A stretch of 34,044 nucleotides of DNA, taken from Betaproteobacteria bacterium (GTDB taxonomy: Bacteria > Pseudomonadota > Gammaproteobacteria > Burkholderiales > Burkholderiaceae_A). The translations under genes were made by a program, and so were the position numbers. This document shows, piece by piece, positions 18,756 through 29,212 of the stretch (positions are counted from its first letter, which is position 1; every line of letters begins with the position of its first letter). The notes beneath the pieces were generated by a model. It saw nothing but the letters and a program-made list of their open reading frames with translations. It had not been told where the DNA came from and did no database searches. Location of the stretch: the NCBI GenBank assembly GCA_009924525.1, contig RFRK01000005.1, positions 1-34,044 of the forward strand, in the 5' to 3' direction.

Positions 18756-19357
18756 ATCAAACCCTCATCTTTTAAAGCCGCCTGAACCGCAGGCCGGGCT
18801 GCGACACGGGCCTGAAAAGCCTGCACAGCAGGCCAGCGACTGAGATCGATCTTGGCGTATTTGGCCCAGCTCAGCACCGTAAAAAGATAGGCATCCGCAA
18901 CGGTAAAGTCCTCGCCCATTAGGTAGCTGCGGCCGGTCAGCTGCTGATCCACATAGCCCAAACGGCGTTCTAGATTGGCCATTGCAATGTCTTTCCATTC
19001 CTGCGTGGCCTTGGGATTGAAAAATGGCGCAAACGTCTTGTGCATTTCTGTACCGATAAAGGTCAGCCAGCTCTGCAGTCGGGTGCGTTCGATCGTGCCA
19101 TTGGCAGGCGCGAGCTTTTTCTGGGGGGCCTGGTCCGCAATATATTGGCTAATCGCGGGGCCCTCGGTGATCACTTCGCCAGAATCCAGCATCAAGGCCG
19201 GTACATAGCCTTTAGGATTGATCTGCCAATAATCGGCGCCGGAGGCTGTCTGTTTAGATTTGAGATCCACTGCCTCGGTCTGAAATGCGACACCTGATTC
19301 CTTCAACACAATATGCGGGGCCAGTGAGCATGAGCCCGACTTATAGAACAGTTTCAT
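18752..19357 (-). CDS. glutathione S-transferase (GstA/beta-class-like)
   Basis: 201 aa; [30 protein letters not shown]-terminal GST domain. Confidence 0.92.
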   Translation of the reverse strand: MKLFYKSGSCSLAPHIVLKESGVAFQTEAVDLKSKQTASGADYWQINPKGYVPALMLDSGEVITEGPAISQYIADQAPQKKLAPANGTIERTRLQSWLTFIGTEMHKTFAPFFNPKATQEWKDIAMANLERRLGYVDQQLTGRSYLMGEDFTVADAYLFTVLSWAKYAKIDLSRWPAVQAFQARVAARPAVQAALKDEGLI

Positions 19358-19551
19358 TATTCCAACTCCTCGATCCAGGTCATTTGAATAGCTTCTAGAA
19401 TTTTTTCATTCGATCGATTGGGGTCATCACTAAATCCTGGAAGCTCCATCACCCAGCGGTGCAAGTCCGTAAACCGTATGGTCTTGGGATCAACATCGGA
19501 ATGTTGCTCGCAGAGCTGGATTGCAATCTCTCTTGTATCAGTCCACTTCAT
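19357..19551 (-). CDS. iscX: Fe-S cluster assembly protein IscX
   Basis: 64 aa MKWTDTREIAIQLCEQHSDVDPKTIRFTDLHRWVMELPGFSDDPNRSNEKILEAIQMTWIEE. Confidence 0.95.
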   Translation of the reverse strand: MKWTDTREIAIQLCEQHSDVDPKTIRFTDLHRWVMELPGFSDDPNRSNEKILEAIQMTWIEELE

Positions 19552-19611
19552 GGCGGTTAGTTGTTCCCCTGTCGTGCCTCTGGGGACACGACGATCCGAT
19601 AAAAATAAATC

Positions 19612-19950
19612 TTAGTGGTTCTCACGTGCGTAGTTAATCGTATAACGCGGTAATTCAACCGTTAGGTCCTCACCGTCTACTGCAACCTGGCAAGACAGCC
19701 GCGACAATGGGGTTAGGCCCCAGGCACGATCCAGGAGATCATCTTCGTCCTCGCTAGAAGCAGCCAGTGAATTAAATCCCGACCGAATGATTACGTGGCA
19801 GGTGGTGCAGGCCCGTGACATTTCACAGGCATGCTCAATCTCTACGCCGTGCGCCAGCAGGCTTTTGCAGAGATTCTCTCCACTGGGGGCCTCAAACTCG
19901 GCACCATCTGGACAGATCTCAGGATGAGGAAGGACCTTAACGCGCGGCAT
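19612..19950 (-). CDS. fdx: ISC-system [2Fe-2S] ferredoxin
   Basis: Start [14 protein letters not shown] at 19950; [12 protein letters not shown]...LSCQV cysteine pattern. The listed 157 aa ORF is over-extended into hscA. Confidence 0.94.
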   Translation of the reverse strand: MPRVKVLPHPEICPDGAEFEAPSGENLCKSLLAHGVEIEHACEMSRACTTCHVIIRSGFNSLAASSEDEDDLLDRAWGLTPLSRLSCQVAVDGEDLTVELPRYTINYARENH

Positions 19951-21853
19951 TATCCAATACTCCATCAATGGTCTGGCCCGCCAGGGCACGTTGCACAGCC
20001 CGATCCATTCGGCGGGCGGCAAAATCATCGGTGAGGCCCGCCAATCGCTTCGTGCGATCTCGTAGCTCATCTCGGTCGGTGCCACCGCAAGTTGCGCGCA
20101 GCTGACTCATGGCCTGATCGATCTCCGCACGCTCGCTCGCACTCAGGAGATCCCCATCCTGTGCCAAAGCGCTCGCGACCGCTTCCAGTATGCGCTGGGC
20201 ATCCACCTGAGCCTCTCGCAGAGAGCGGGCCTGCATGTCCTGCTCCGCTGAGGAAAAACCAGCCTGCAACATATCTGCAACCTGAGCGTCGGTAAGGCCA
20301 TAGGAAGGCTTTACGCTCACCGATGCTTCCACCCCGGTGCTCTGCTCCTTTGCGGTCACGGAGAGCAGGCCATCGGCATCGACCTGAAAGCTCACGCGAA
20401 TACGGGCTGCACCGGCCGATAAAGGCGGGATGCCGCGCAGTTCAAATCGCGCCAAGGATCGACACTCTGATACCAGCTCACGCTCTCCCTGCACTACATG
20501 AATCGACATTGCGGTCTGGCCGTCTTTAAATGTGGTGAACTCCTGGGCTCGGGCGACAGGAATCGGTGTATTCCGAGGAATAATTTTTTCTGTTAGGCCG
20601 CCCATGGTTTCAAGCCCAAGAGATAAGGGCAACACGTCAAGCAGCAGCCAGTCTTCTCCCTCCGAACGATTGCCTGCAAGCGAATTGGCCTGCAGCGCAG
20701 CGCCGATCGCCACAACCCGATCAGGATCTAATCCGATAATGGGCGCTTGGCCAAAAGCCCTCTCCACCGCAATGCGCAGACCGGGCATGCGGGTGCTGCC
20801 GCCCACCAACACTATGCCCATGAGCGCACTGGCCTGAATTCCTGCATCATCCAGAACGCGCTCTGAGACCGCCAGGGCGCGCTGAATCAGCGCTGCTGTC
20901 ATCTGGTCAAACGCTTCACGGCTGATGCTCGCCACGTAGACAGCGCCATCATCGCGCATCCACTCAGCCTGAATGACCTCATGAGGCTGCAGCTGGGTTA
21001 AGTGCTCTTTTTGCAGACGAGCAAGGCGTAACAGTCGACGGCGCTCCGACGATGAGAGCCCAGAAAAATCATGGCCCAGCCCCCAGCCGCTCAGCCAATG
21101 CTGGGCCAATGCATGATCAAAATCATCACCGCCTAAAGCAGTATCTCCGCCGGTCGCGACCACTTCAAAAACGCCACGCGAAAGCCGAAGCACCGACATA
21201 TCAAAGGTGCCGCCGCCAAGATCAAAAACCGCATACAGGCCCTCTGCTCCCGAATCAAGGCCATACGCCAGCGCCGCAGCGGTAGGCTCATTGATGAGCC
21301 GCAGAACTTCAAGGCCAGCAAGCCGCGCCGCATCCTTGGTGGCCTGACGCTGGGCATCATCAAAATAAGCGGGCACAGTGATCACCGCGCCCGCAAGATC
21401 ATCAGCCGCTCCTAGGCCAAAGGCTTCTCGGGCCCGTTGGTGTAAGACACGCAGAATATCGGCGCTGATCTCGACTGGTGTCCGTAATCCCGCAGCGGTC
21501 CTCAGCGTGATCATGGCGTGGGCATCATCCTGCACTAGGTCATAAGGCGTGCTGTGGGCAGCGATATCTTGTAATCCCCGGCCCATCAGCCGCTTCACCG
21601 AAACGATTGTGTTTTTTGCATCAGAGGCTGCGGCCTCAAGCGCCTCATCGCCCACCGCAACGACACCCTGAAGACCATAGCGTACGACCGAAGGCAGCAG
21701 CACGCGGCCTGAAGCATCCGGCAGCACATCGATGCTGCCGCTTCGCATGGCCGCCACCAGAGAATGGGTGGTACCGAGATCAATGCCCACCGCAATGCGG
21801 CGCTGATGCGGCGCAGCCGACTGGCCGGGCTCAGCGATTTGCAGCAGCGCCAC
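19937..21853 (-). CDS. hscA: Fe-S assembly Hsp70 chaperone HscA
   Basis: [38 protein letters not shown] motifs. GTG start ([10 protein letters not shown]) near 21853 preferred over the ATG at 21892. Confidence 0.93.
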   Translation of the reverse strand: MALLQIAEPGQSAAPHQRRIAVGIDLGTTHSLVAAMRSGSIDVLPDASGRVLLPSVVRYGLQGVVAVGDEALEAAASDAKNTIVSVKRLMGRGLQDIAAHSTPYDLVQDDAHAMITLRTAAGLRTPVEISADILRVLHQRAREAFGLGAADDLAGAVITVPAYFDDAQRQATKDAARLAGLEVLRLINEPTAAALAYGLDSGAEGLYAVFDLGGGTFDMSVLRLSRGVFEVVATGGDTALGGDDFDHALAQHWLSGWGLGHDFSGLSSSERRRLLRLARLQKEHLTQLQPHEVIQAEWMRDDGAVYVASISREAFDQMTAALIQRALAVSERVLDDAGIQASALMGIVLVGGSTRMPGLRIAVERAFGQAPIIGLDPDRVVAIGAALQANSLAGNRSEGEDWLLLDVLPLSLGLETMGGLTEKIIPRNTPIPVARAQEFTTFKDGQTAMSIHVVQGERELVSECRSLARFELRGIPPLSAGAARIRVSFQVDADGLLSVTAKEQSTGVEASVSVKPSYGLTDAQVADMLQAGFSSAEQDMQARSLREAQVDAQRILEAVASALAQDGDLLSASERAEIDQAMSQLRATCGGTDRDELRDRTKRLAGLTDDFAARRMDRAVQRALAGQTIDGVLDNAAR

Positions 21854-22406
21854 GCTCAATCCTTTTCTGTTCCTGATGGACCTGTTCGCCAAACTTCACC
21901 AGAAACATCATTCTGCGTACCTCAGCTGCAGCGCGGTCAAAGTCCGGCTGCCCCCGATCCAGAAGATGCTCAAGCAACAGCACGGTCTCGGCCACTGACG
22001 ACTCCACCTCCTGCCCAAGCTGCGATAGGCCCCGAACATCGCCCGCTGCCGCACAATCTTCAAGTGATTCACGCCATTCCATCTGCTGCAGCAAAAATTC
22101 TTCAGGCATTGCGGTATTGCGCTCCGCCTCGATATCGACCCCATTGAGCTCGCAAAGATAGGCCGCACGACGCAGCGGGTCACGCAGGGTCTGATGGGCC
22201 TCATTGATGCGGGTGGAGTATTGCAATGCCAACAGGCGCTGGGCATCGGTGCCGGCTGCGAATCGATCCGGATGAACTGCCGCCTGCAGGGCGCGCCAGG
22301 CACGCTCTAAGGCCTCCGTATCCAGCGCGAACCGGATCGGCAGACCGAGTAAAGAAAAATGATCGCGCGCTGTCGTCCGGGGCGCGTCACCTGAAGCAGT
22401 GATCAC
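21831..22406 (-). CDS. hscB: Fe-S assembly co-chaperone HscB
   Basis: J-domain HPDRF motif and HscB C-terminal domain ([14 protein letters not shown]). Confidence 0.94.
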   Translation of the reverse strand: MITASGDAPRTTARDHFSLLGLPIRFALDTEALERAWRALQAAVHPDRFAAGTDAQRLLALQYSTRINEAHQTLRDPLRRAAYLCELNGVDIEAERNTAMPEEFLLQQMEWRESLEDCAAAGDVRGLSQLGQEVESSVAETVLLLEHLLDRGQPDFDRAAAEVRRMMFLVKFGEQVHQEQKRIERGAAANR

Positions 22407-22409
22407 GGA

Positions 22410-22739
22410 TTAGACCTTGAAGGATTCTCCGCAGCCGCACTCGCTTTTGACGTTGGGATTGTTGAATTTGAATCCCTCGTTCAGGCCTTCCCGGGTGTAA
22501 TCAAGTTCCGTTCCATCGATATAGGGCAGGCTCTTCGGGTCGACCAACACCCGAACACCGAAACTTTCAAATGCGAGATCCTCATCGGCGGGCTGATCCA
22601 CAAACTCAAGCTTATAGGCCAAGCCCGAGCAGCCGGTGGTCTTCACGCCAAGCCGCACGCCCACCCCTTTGCCGCGCTTGGCGATGAACTGAGCCACATG
22701 CTCAGCAGCTTTTTGAGTCAAGGTTACCGCCATGATCAA
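22410..22739 (-). CDS. iscA: A-type Fe-S carrier IscA
   Basis: [15 protein letters not shown]...SECGCGESF; three conserved cysteines. Confidence 0.95.
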   Translation of the reverse strand: MIMAVTLTQKAAEHVAQFIAKRGKGVGVRLGVKTTGCSGLAYKLEFVDQPADEDLAFESFGVRVLVDPKSLPYIDGTELDYTREGLNEGFKFNNPNVKSECGCGESFKV

Positions 22740-22760
22740 TTCCCCGCGATTGCGCTGCGC

Positions 22761-23171
22761 TTAGGCGGCCTTGGGTTCACGGGAGTCCTGCGCGCCGTGT
22801 TTATTTTTATAGTCTTCAATCGCAGCTTTAATGGCGTCTTCCGCAAGAATTGAGCAGTGAATCTTGACTGGCGGCAGAGCCAGCTCTTCAGCGATCTGGG
22901 TGTTCTTGATTTCCATAGCCTGATCCAAAGTCTTGCCTTTCACCCATTCAGTCACCAATGAAGATGACGCAATCGCTGATCCGCAGCCATAGGTCTTAAA
23001 GCGGGCATCTTCAATCACACCCTGGGCATTGACTTTAATCTGCAGCTTCATGACATCGCCGCAGGCAGGCGCGCCCACCATGCCCGTGCCCACCCCGGGA
23101 TCGGCTTTATCAAAAGCGCCGACGTTACGGGGGTGCTCATAGTGATCAATGACTTTTTCGCTGTAGGCCAT
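22761..23171 (-). CDS. iscU: Fe-S scaffold protein IscU
   Basis: MAYSEKVIDHYEHPRNVGAF, GAPACGD, YGCGSAIASSS, LPPVKIHCSILAEDA (LPPVK HscA-binding motif). Confidence 0.97.
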   Translation of the reverse strand: MAYSEKVIDHYEHPRNVGAFDKADPGVGTGMVGAPACGDVMKLQIKVNAQGVIEDARFKTYGCGSAIASSSLVTEWVKGKTLDQAMEIKNTQIAEELALPPVKIHCSILAEDAIKAAIEDYKNKHGAQDSREPKAA

Positions 23172-23240
23172 GCTTACTCTCCCGAAATCTTTTTTTGTAA
23201 CAAACCGATAAAAATGTGCGCTCTATCGACTCAAATTTGC

Positions 23241-24449
23241 TCAGTGGGCTGCCCACTGCACAGTATTTAAGTCAACACCTTCGTTGACCATCTCCCAAAG
23301 CGGCGACATTTCACGCAACTTGGCGACTTTCTCTTTCAAGAGCGCCACCGTGAAATCAACATCCTGCTCCGTAGTAAACCGGCCGACCGAAAAACGAATC
23401 GAGGAGTGGGCCAATTCATCCGATCGGCCAAGGGCCCGAAGCACATAGGAGGGCTCGAGGCTTGCCGAAGTACAGGCAGAGCCCGACGACACTGCAACAT
23501 CCTTAATACCCATCAATAAGGATTCGCCTTCCACGTAATTGAAACTGACGTTTAAGTTGTGCGGCACCCGATGCTCCATGTCGCCATTGAGGTAGACCGC
23601 CTCAATCTGTGAGAGACCCTTCCAGAGACGATCCCGCAACGCGCGCATCCGCTCGTTTTCAGCCGCCATCTCTTGGCGGGCGATACGAAAGGCCTCGCCC
23701 ATGCCCACAATTTGGTGGGTGGGCAGTGTGCCCGAACGCATACCACGCTCATGGCCGCCGCCATGAATCTGAGCCTCAATTCGAATGCGGGGCTTACGAC
23801 GCACATACAGCGCACCGACACCCTTCGGGCCATAGGTTTTGTGGGCGGAAAAGGACATCAGGTCGACCTTGATGGCCTGCAAATCAATCACGACTTTTCC
23901 TGTGGCCTGCGCACTGTCCACGTGAAACAAAATGCCCTTTTCTCGGCAGAACTCTCCGATTCGAGGAATGTCCTGAATCACACCGATCTCGTTGTTGACA
24001 TACATCACCGAGATTAAGACCGTGTCGGGACGTACAGCCGACGTCAAGACGTCCCAGTCGATGAGACCGTTTTCATTGACGTCAAGATAGGTGACCTCAA
24101 AACCCTCGCGCTCCAGTTCGCGGCAAGTATCCAACGTGGCCTTATGCTCGGTTTTAACGGTAATGACGTGCCGGCCCTTCTCTTTGTAAAAATGGGCTGC
24201 GCCTTTGATGGCCAAGTTGATGGACTCCGTAGCGCCCGAAGTCCAGACAATCTCTTTCGCATCGCAATTCACCAAGGCAGCCACGTGTTCGCGTGCGGTC
24301 TCCACCGCCTCTTCAGCCTTCCAGCCATACGCGTGGCTGCGTGATGCGGGGTTGCCGAAATCCTGGCGCAGATACGGCAGCATGGCATCCACCACCCGAG
24401 GATCGACCGGTGTGGTGGCGGAGTAATCGAGATAGATCGGTGTCTTCAT
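23241..24449 (-). CDS. iscS: cysteine desulfurase IscS
   Basis: Canonical start [19 protein letters not shown] at 24449 (402 aa); PLP lysine [10 protein letters not shown], catalytic loop [21 protein letters not shown]. The listed 465 aa ORF is over-extended. Confidence 0.97.
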   Translation of the reverse strand: MKTPIYLDYSATTPVDPRVVDAMLPYLRQDFGNPASRSHAYGWKAEEAVETAREHVAALVNCDAKEIVWTSGATESINLAIKGAAHFYKEKGRHVITVKTEHKATLDTCRELEREGFEVTYLDVNENGLIDWDVLTSAVRPDTVLISVMYVNNEIGVIQDIPRIGEFCREKGILFHVDSAQATGKVVIDLQAIKVDLMSFSAHKTYGPKGVGALYVRRKPRIRIEAQIHGGGHERGMRSGTLPTHQIVGMGEAFRIARQEMAAENERMRALRDRLWKGLSQIEAVYLNGDMEHRVPHNLNVSFNYVEGESLLMGIKDVAVSSGSACTSASLEPSYVLRALGRSDELAHSSIRFSVGRFTTEQDVDFTVALLKEKVAKLREMSPLWEMVNEGVDLNTVQWAAH

Positions 24450-24946
24450 CAGGCCACCGTGGTGTCCTGAACGGTGCGTGGCTCTTGGAACATCACATGT
24501 CGACGCACGGGGACCGGCTCGGACACCTGCCCAGGCCGCTTGTTGCGCTGCTCGTCTACGAGGTCCTGCAGGGTGACGGAGTCTAGAAAATCCACCATGT
24601 GGCGATTTAAGCTCGCCCAGAGTTCGTGGGTCATACACTGCTGATCCTCGTGGCAGTTTTGCTTACCGCCGCACTGGGTCGCATCAATGGGCTCATCGAC
24701 GGCATAAATAATGTCAGCCACCGTGATGTCCTTCCCCCCTCGGGCCAGCTTGTAGCCGCCGCCCGGTCCACGCATGGATTCCACCAGTTCATGCCGACGG
24801 AGCCGGCCAAAAAGTTGTTCCAAATAAGAAAGCGAAATCTTCTGGCGCTGACTAATCGCCGCCAGGGTGACAGGGCCTTTGTCTTGACGGAGCCCCAGAT
24901 CAATCATTGCCGTGACAGCAAAACGTCCTTTGGTCGTCAATCTCAT
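24449..24946 (-). CDS. iscR: Fe-S cluster-responsive transcriptional regulator IscR
   Basis: [21 protein letters not shown]; cluster-ligand region [16 protein letters not shown] (C-x5-C-x5-C...H); GGAGA SD. ATGA overlap with iscS. Confidence 0.96.
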   Translation of the reverse strand: MRLTTKGRFAVTAMIDLGLRQDKGPVTLAAISQRQKISLSYLEQLFGRLRRHELVESMRGPGGGYKLARGGKDITVADIIYAVDEPIDATQCGGKQNCHEDQQCMTHELWASLNRHMVDFLDSVTLQDLVDEQRNKRPGQVSEPVPVRRHVMFQEPRTVQDTTVA

Positions 24947-24958
24947 AACATTCTCCGA

Positions 24959-25013
24959 ATAATTGAGTGATTTAGTCGGGAGTTTAGCTTCTCCCATTAA
25001 TTCGATCAACTAT
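24959..25013 (-). promoter_or_regulatory. isc operon promoter (-35 TTGATC, 17-bp spacer, -10 TAAACT) with two tandem IscR type-1-like operators (24959-24983 and 24989-25013)
   Basis: Minus strand: proximal ACTCCCGACTAAATCACTCAATTAT matches 21/25 and distal ATAGTTGATCGAATTAATGGGAGAA 18/25 of the type-1 consensus ATASYYGACTRWWWYAGTCRRSTAT (counted by hand). Confidence 0.65.
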
Positions 25014-25050
25014 TCGGAAAAATATTCCCGCCCTGCGGGCAGGGTTTAGA

Positions 25051-25066
25051 AGGGGCCAACGCCCCT
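25051..25066. terminator. possible terminator hairpin between the LMW-PTP gene and the isc promoter
   Basis: Perfect inverted repeat AGGGGC-CAAC-GCCCCT, followed by CCTTTTT on + and TTCT on -. Confidence 0.35.
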
Positions 25067-25092
25067 CCTTTTTCACTGCCGGGAAACGGCTT

Positions 25093-25704
25093 TTACGCTG
25101 CAGCCACCATCGTGGCTCGGCGGCGGACTACCTCCATCAGGCCGTTACAGGCGTCCTCGATGTAGTCCAGTGCCTGCTCGAAGCCTTGCGGCCCGCCGTG
25201 ATACGGGTCATTAATGGTCGCGGCCTCGAACTCGGTCGCAAAGCGCATCAGCAGCTGCAGCTTGTGCTGCAGACCCCGGGGACACATCCGCTGCAGCAGC
25301 GCCAGGTTCTCCCAATCCATGGCCAAGATGTAGTCGTACTCCGAGAAATCCGAGATCTGGATCTTGCGCGCAACCGTCGGGCCGAGCTCGTAACCGCGCT
25401 TAGCAGCAGCATTCACTGCGCGCTGATCGGGGCCCTCGCCCACGTGAAAGTCGTGTGTACCCGCTGAGTCACAGACCACAAATTCTTGCAGACTCGAGGC
25501 CTTCACCAGCGACTGAAACACGCCAGCCGCAGTCGGCGAACGGCAGATGTTACCCATGCAAACAAACAGAATCTTTGTCTTCATGCCGATCGGGGCCTCG
25601 CTCTTTTTTGAGGCCTTGCTCACACGCGGTCGGGCCGTTGCAAGGGCCGAATCAAATGGCGTTGCCTCGATGATTTCTTTGTCGGTCGTATCAAATGTAG
25701 TCAT
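25093..25704 (-). CDS. low molecular weight protein-tyrosine phosphatase
   Basis: P-loop [13 protein letters not shown] (CX5RS) and DPYHGG acid loop. Start may be the internal MKTKILFVC near 25584 rather than 25704. Confidence 0.92.
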   Translation of the reverse strand: MTTFDTTDKEIIEATPFDSALATARPRVSKASKKSEAPIGMKTKILFVCMGNICRSPTAAGVFQSLVKASSLQEFVVCDSAGTHDFHVGEGPDQRAVNAAAKRGYELGPTVARKIQISDFSEYDYILAMDWENLALLQRMCPRGLQHKLQLLMRFATEFEAATINDPYHGGPQGFEQALDYIEDACNGLMEVVRRRATMVAAA

Positions 25705-27773
25705 ACCATTGCCTTTTCAATTGAGTCTCTCAGTTTGTCTACTCCAAATACCTCTTGTTTTAATTTGGTGAGTTGATCCCGAAGCTGCGCTGCTTTTTCA
25801 AACTCAAGATTGCGCGCATGCTCCAGCATCTGCTTTTCAAGCCGGATGAGCTGCTTGGAGATCTCCTGTGGGGAGCGCTCAAGTGCCACCTCTTCTTGAC
25901 TGTTGGCAACATCACGATCGGAACCACGGCTATCAATAACGCCGTCGATCAGATCCCGAATTTGTTTCATCACGCCCCGCGGCGTGATACCTCGATCGGC
26001 GTTAAAGGCCAACTGCTTGGCTCTGCGGCGTTCCGTCTCTTCAATAGCCCGGCGCATCGAATCAGTGATGCGATCGGCATACAAAATCGCCTGGCCATTT
26101 AAATGCCGGGCCGCCCTGCCAATGGTCTGTATCAGGCTGCGCTCCGAGCGCAGAAAGCCTTCTTTGTCTGCATCCAGAATCGCCACCAGCGAGACCTCCG
26201 GCAAATCCAGGCCCTCGCGCAGCAGATTGATACCCACCAGCACATCGAATGCGCCTAGGCGCAGATCGCGAAGAATTTCCACGCGCTCGACCGTGTCGAT
26301 ATCCGAGTGCAGGTAACGTACCCGCACGCCGTTATCCGACAGGTAGTCAGTCAGATCCTCAGCCATGCGCTTGGTCAGCGTCGTGACCAAGACCCGCTCC
26401 TGACGATCCGCGCGCAGCTTGATTTCGCCCAGCAAATCATCGACCTGCGTCACTGCGGGCCGAACCTCGACTGCAGGATCCACGAGACCAGTCGGCCGCA
26501 CCACCTGCTCAATAATTGCGCCACCACTTTTCTCTAACTCGTAATCGGCTGGCGTGGCCGATACAAACACCGCCTGCCGCATCTTCGGCTCAAACTCTTC
26601 AAACTTCAGTGGCCGGTTATCCAGAGCCGAGGGCAGTCGAAAACCATAATCCACCAACGTTTGCTTACGGGAACGGTCGCCGCGGTACATGCCGCCTAAT
26701 TGGCCCACCGTGACGTGGCTCTCATCAATGAAGACGAGCGCATCGCGCGGCAGGTAATCCACCAGTGTCGGAGGGGGTTCGCCTGGTTTGGCGCCTGACA
26801 GATGCCGAGTGTAGTTCTCAATGCCTTTGCAAAAGCCCAGCTCAGCAAGCATTTCGATATCAAATCGCGTGCGCTGCTCAATCCGCTGAGCCTCAACGAG
26901 TTTCTGCTGTTCAATAAAAAAGCGTGAGCGCTCAATCAGCTCTTCTTTGATTGTTTCAATGGCCCGCAGCACGACTTCTCGCGGCGTGACGTAATGGGAA
27001 GACGGATAGACGGCAAAGCGCGGAAGGGCCTGCCGGACACGGCCGGTAAGCGGATCAAACAGCTGAAGCGACTCGACCTGATCATCAAAGAGTTCGATGC
27101 GCAGTGCGAGTTCGGCGTGCTCTGCGGGAAAGATATCGATGGTGTCGCCCCGGACCCGAAAGGACCCCCGGGAGAATTCGATGTCGTTGCGGTTGTATTG
27201 CATCCGCACCAGCTGTGCAATGAGTTCGCGCTGGCTAAGCCGATCCCCTTGGCGCACGATCAACACCATCTGGTGATAGTCCGAGGGATTTCCAATTCCG
27301 TAGATACAGGAGACCGACGCCACGATGATCGTGTCCCGGCGCTCCAGCAAGGATTTAGTCGCAGAAAGCCGCATCTGTTCGATGTGCTCATTGATCGCAG
27401 AGTCTTTTTCGATAAACAGATCCCGCTGGGGCACATAGGCCTCGGGCTGGTAATAGTCGTAGTAAGAAACGAAGTACTCGACCGCATTGTTCGGAAAGAA
27501 AGTCCGCATCTCGGCGTAGAGCTGTGCCGCAAGGGTCTTGTTGGGAGCAAGCACCAAAGCGGGGCGTCCAAGCCGGGCAATCACATTAGCCATGGTGAAG
27601 GTCTTGCCTGAGCCCGTAACGCCCAATAAGGTCTGGAAAGCAACCCCATCTTGAATGCCCTGCACAAGGCGAGCGATCGCCTCTGGCTGATCACCGGCCG
27701 GCTCAAAGGGAAGTGCAAGCTCGAAGGGGCTACCGGGGAAGCGCACTGCCCCGGGGTTTTCACGGACACCCAT
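25701..27773 (-). CDS. uvrB: excinuclease ABC subunit UvrB
   Basis: 690 aa; [15 protein letters not shown] Walker [17 protein letters not shown]-terminal UVR motif. Confidence 0.97.
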   Translation of the reverse strand: MGVRENPGAVRFPGSPFELALPFEPAGDQPEAIARLVQGIQDGVAFQTLLGVTGSGKTFTMANVIARLGRPALVLAPNKTLAAQLYAEMRTFFPNNAVEYFVSYYDYYQPEAYVPQRDLFIEKDSAINEHIEQMRLSATKSLLERRDTIIVASVSCIYGIGNPSDYHQMVLIVRQGDRLSQRELIAQLVRMQYNRNDIEFSRGSFRVRGDTIDIFPAEHAELALRIELFDDQVESLQLFDPLTGRVRQALPRFAVYPSSHYVTPREVVLRAIETIKEELIERSRFFIEQQKLVEAQRIEQRTRFDIEMLAELGFCKGIENYTRHLSGAKPGEPPPTLVDYLPRDALVFIDESHVTVGQLGGMYRGDRSRKQTLVDYGFRLPSALDNRPLKFEEFEPKMRQAVFVSATPADYELEKSGGAIIEQVVRPTGLVDPAVEVRPAVTQVDDLLGEIKLRADRQERVLVTTLTKRMAEDLTDYLSDNGVRVRYLHSDIDTVERVEILRDLRLGAFDVLVGINLLREGLDLPEVSLVAILDADKEGFLRSERSLIQTIGRAARHLNGQAILYADRITDSMRRAIEETERRRAKQLAFNADRGITPRGVMKQIRDLIDGVIDSRGSDRDVANSQEEVALERSPQEISKQLIRLEKQMLEHARNLEFEKAAQLRDQLTKLKQEVFGVDKLRDSIEKAMV

Positions 27774-27902
27774 GCTAGACTTTTTGGCTGATTTCTATCG
27801 GACTAAAAAAATTGTGCAATCGCGCATTTTCCTCCGGCAGGCCCCAGATTTCCACCTTTTTTTCTGCTCCCGAGCCCTTGACAAAGGGCTTCTGACTGCC
27901 CC

Positions 27903-29114
27903 ATGACCAGCCCAGCCCCGAGTCTTTTCTCCTCTGTTGAAATGGCCCCCAAGGACCCAATCCTGGGCCTGACCGAGACCTTCCTTGCCGATCAGCGGCC
28001 CGAAAAAGTAAACCTTGGCGTCGGGGTCTATTACGACGACCAAGGCAAGCTCCCTCTCCTGCGGGCCGTTAAGCGGGCCGAAGAAGTCCGGGTCGCCAAG
28101 GGCCTGCCCCGTGGCTATCAGCCGATTGACGGGCCGGCCGCCTACAACAAAGCCGTACAAGCACTGCTTTTTGGAAACGAAAGCCCTTTGCTCGCCAATG
28201 GCCGGGTCGTGACTATCGACGCCTTGGGCGGAACGGGTGGGCTACGAGTGGGTGCCGAATACCTGCGCAGGCTCTGCCCCGATAGCCGGGTGGCGATTAG
28301 CGACCCGACCTGGGAAAACCACCGGGGGGTCTTCGAGAGTGCTGGCTTTACTGTCCAGAGCTATACCTACTACGACCCCCAGAGCCATGGCCTGGATTTC
28401 GATGGCATGGTCCAGAGCCTGAAAGGCATGCCTGAGCGGACCATCGTACTTTTGCACGCCTGCTGCCATAACCCCACTGGCGTGGACCTGAATCTGCAGC
28501 AGTGGGAAGAAGTGGTCGCCCTGTGCAGGGCCAAGCGATTCATTCCCTTTCTGGATCTGGCCTACCAGGGCTTTGGCGACGGGATTGATCAAGATGCCGC
28601 CGCCGTCCGACTATTTGCCCAATCCGACATGCCATTCCTGGTGGCGAGCTCCTTCTCGAAATCCTTTTCCTTGTACGGAGAGCGCGTCGGCGCGCTCTCG
28701 CTCGTCACGGCCCACGCAGACGAGGCCGCCCGCGTACTCAGCCAGATCAAGCGAGTCATCCGAACCAACTACTCCAATCCGCCAACCCATGGTGGCGCAA
28801 TTGTGAGCGATGTCCTGAACACACCCGAGTTACGTGCACTCTGGGAACAAGAACTCGGCGAGATGCGCAATCGAATACGGCAGATGCGAGCCGCCTTCAC
28901 CGATAAGCTGAAAGCCCTTGGCACGAGGCAGGATTTCTCTTTTGTGACAAAACAGCGCGGCATGTTTAGCTTCTCCGGCCTAAGTGCCAAGCAAGTCGAT
29001 CGTCTGCGTGAAGAGCACGCCATCTACGCCATCAGCACCGGCCGTATTTGTATCGCCGCTTTGAATTCCAACAATATCGACCGGGTTGTTCGCGCTGTTG
29101 CGAGCGTGCTGTAA
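27903..29114 (+). CDS. aromatic amino acid / aspartate aminotransferase (class I PLP)
   Basis: 403 aa; KVNLGVGVYYDDQGKLPLLRAV, HACCHNPTGVDL, SSFSKSFSLYGERVGAL PLP-lysine motif; TyrB/AspC family. Confidence 0.93.
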   Translation: MTSPAPSLFSSVEMAPKDPILGLTETFLADQRPEKVNLGVGVYYDDQGKLPLLRAVKRAEEVRVAKGLPRGYQPIDGPAAYNKAVQALLFGNESPLLANGRVVTIDALGGTGGLRVGAEYLRRLCPDSRVAISDPTWENHRGVFESAGFTVQSYTYYDPQSHGLDFDGMVQSLKGMPERTIVLLHACCHNPTGVDLNLQQWEEVVALCRAKRFIPFLDLAYQGFGDGIDQDAAAVRLFAQSDMPFLVASSFSKSFSLYGERVGALSLVTAHADEAARVLSQIKRVIRTNYSNPPTHGGAIVSDVLNTPELRALWEQELGEMRNRIRQMRAAFTDKLKALGTRQDFSFVTKQRGMFSFSGLSAKQVDRLREEHAIYAISTGRICIAALNSNNIDRVVRAVASVL

Positions 29115-29212
29115 GCCCAGCTTGGCGGGGCTAGCGTAAAACCTTACGGACTTTTCCCGAGTGACCTCGGGAGAGGGCCTCTCGACAATGCGGTGTATTC
29201 GCGGGGAGGCCC

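Noticed and set aside
24450-24638. N-terminal extension of the 465 aa IscS ORF
   Set aside because: Overlaps iscR in another frame; canonical IscS begins [14 protein letters not shown] at 24449.
26994-27611. 205 aa plus-strand ORF
   Set aside because: Entirely antisense to conserved uvrB; no recognisable domain, explained by codon bias in the opposing frame.
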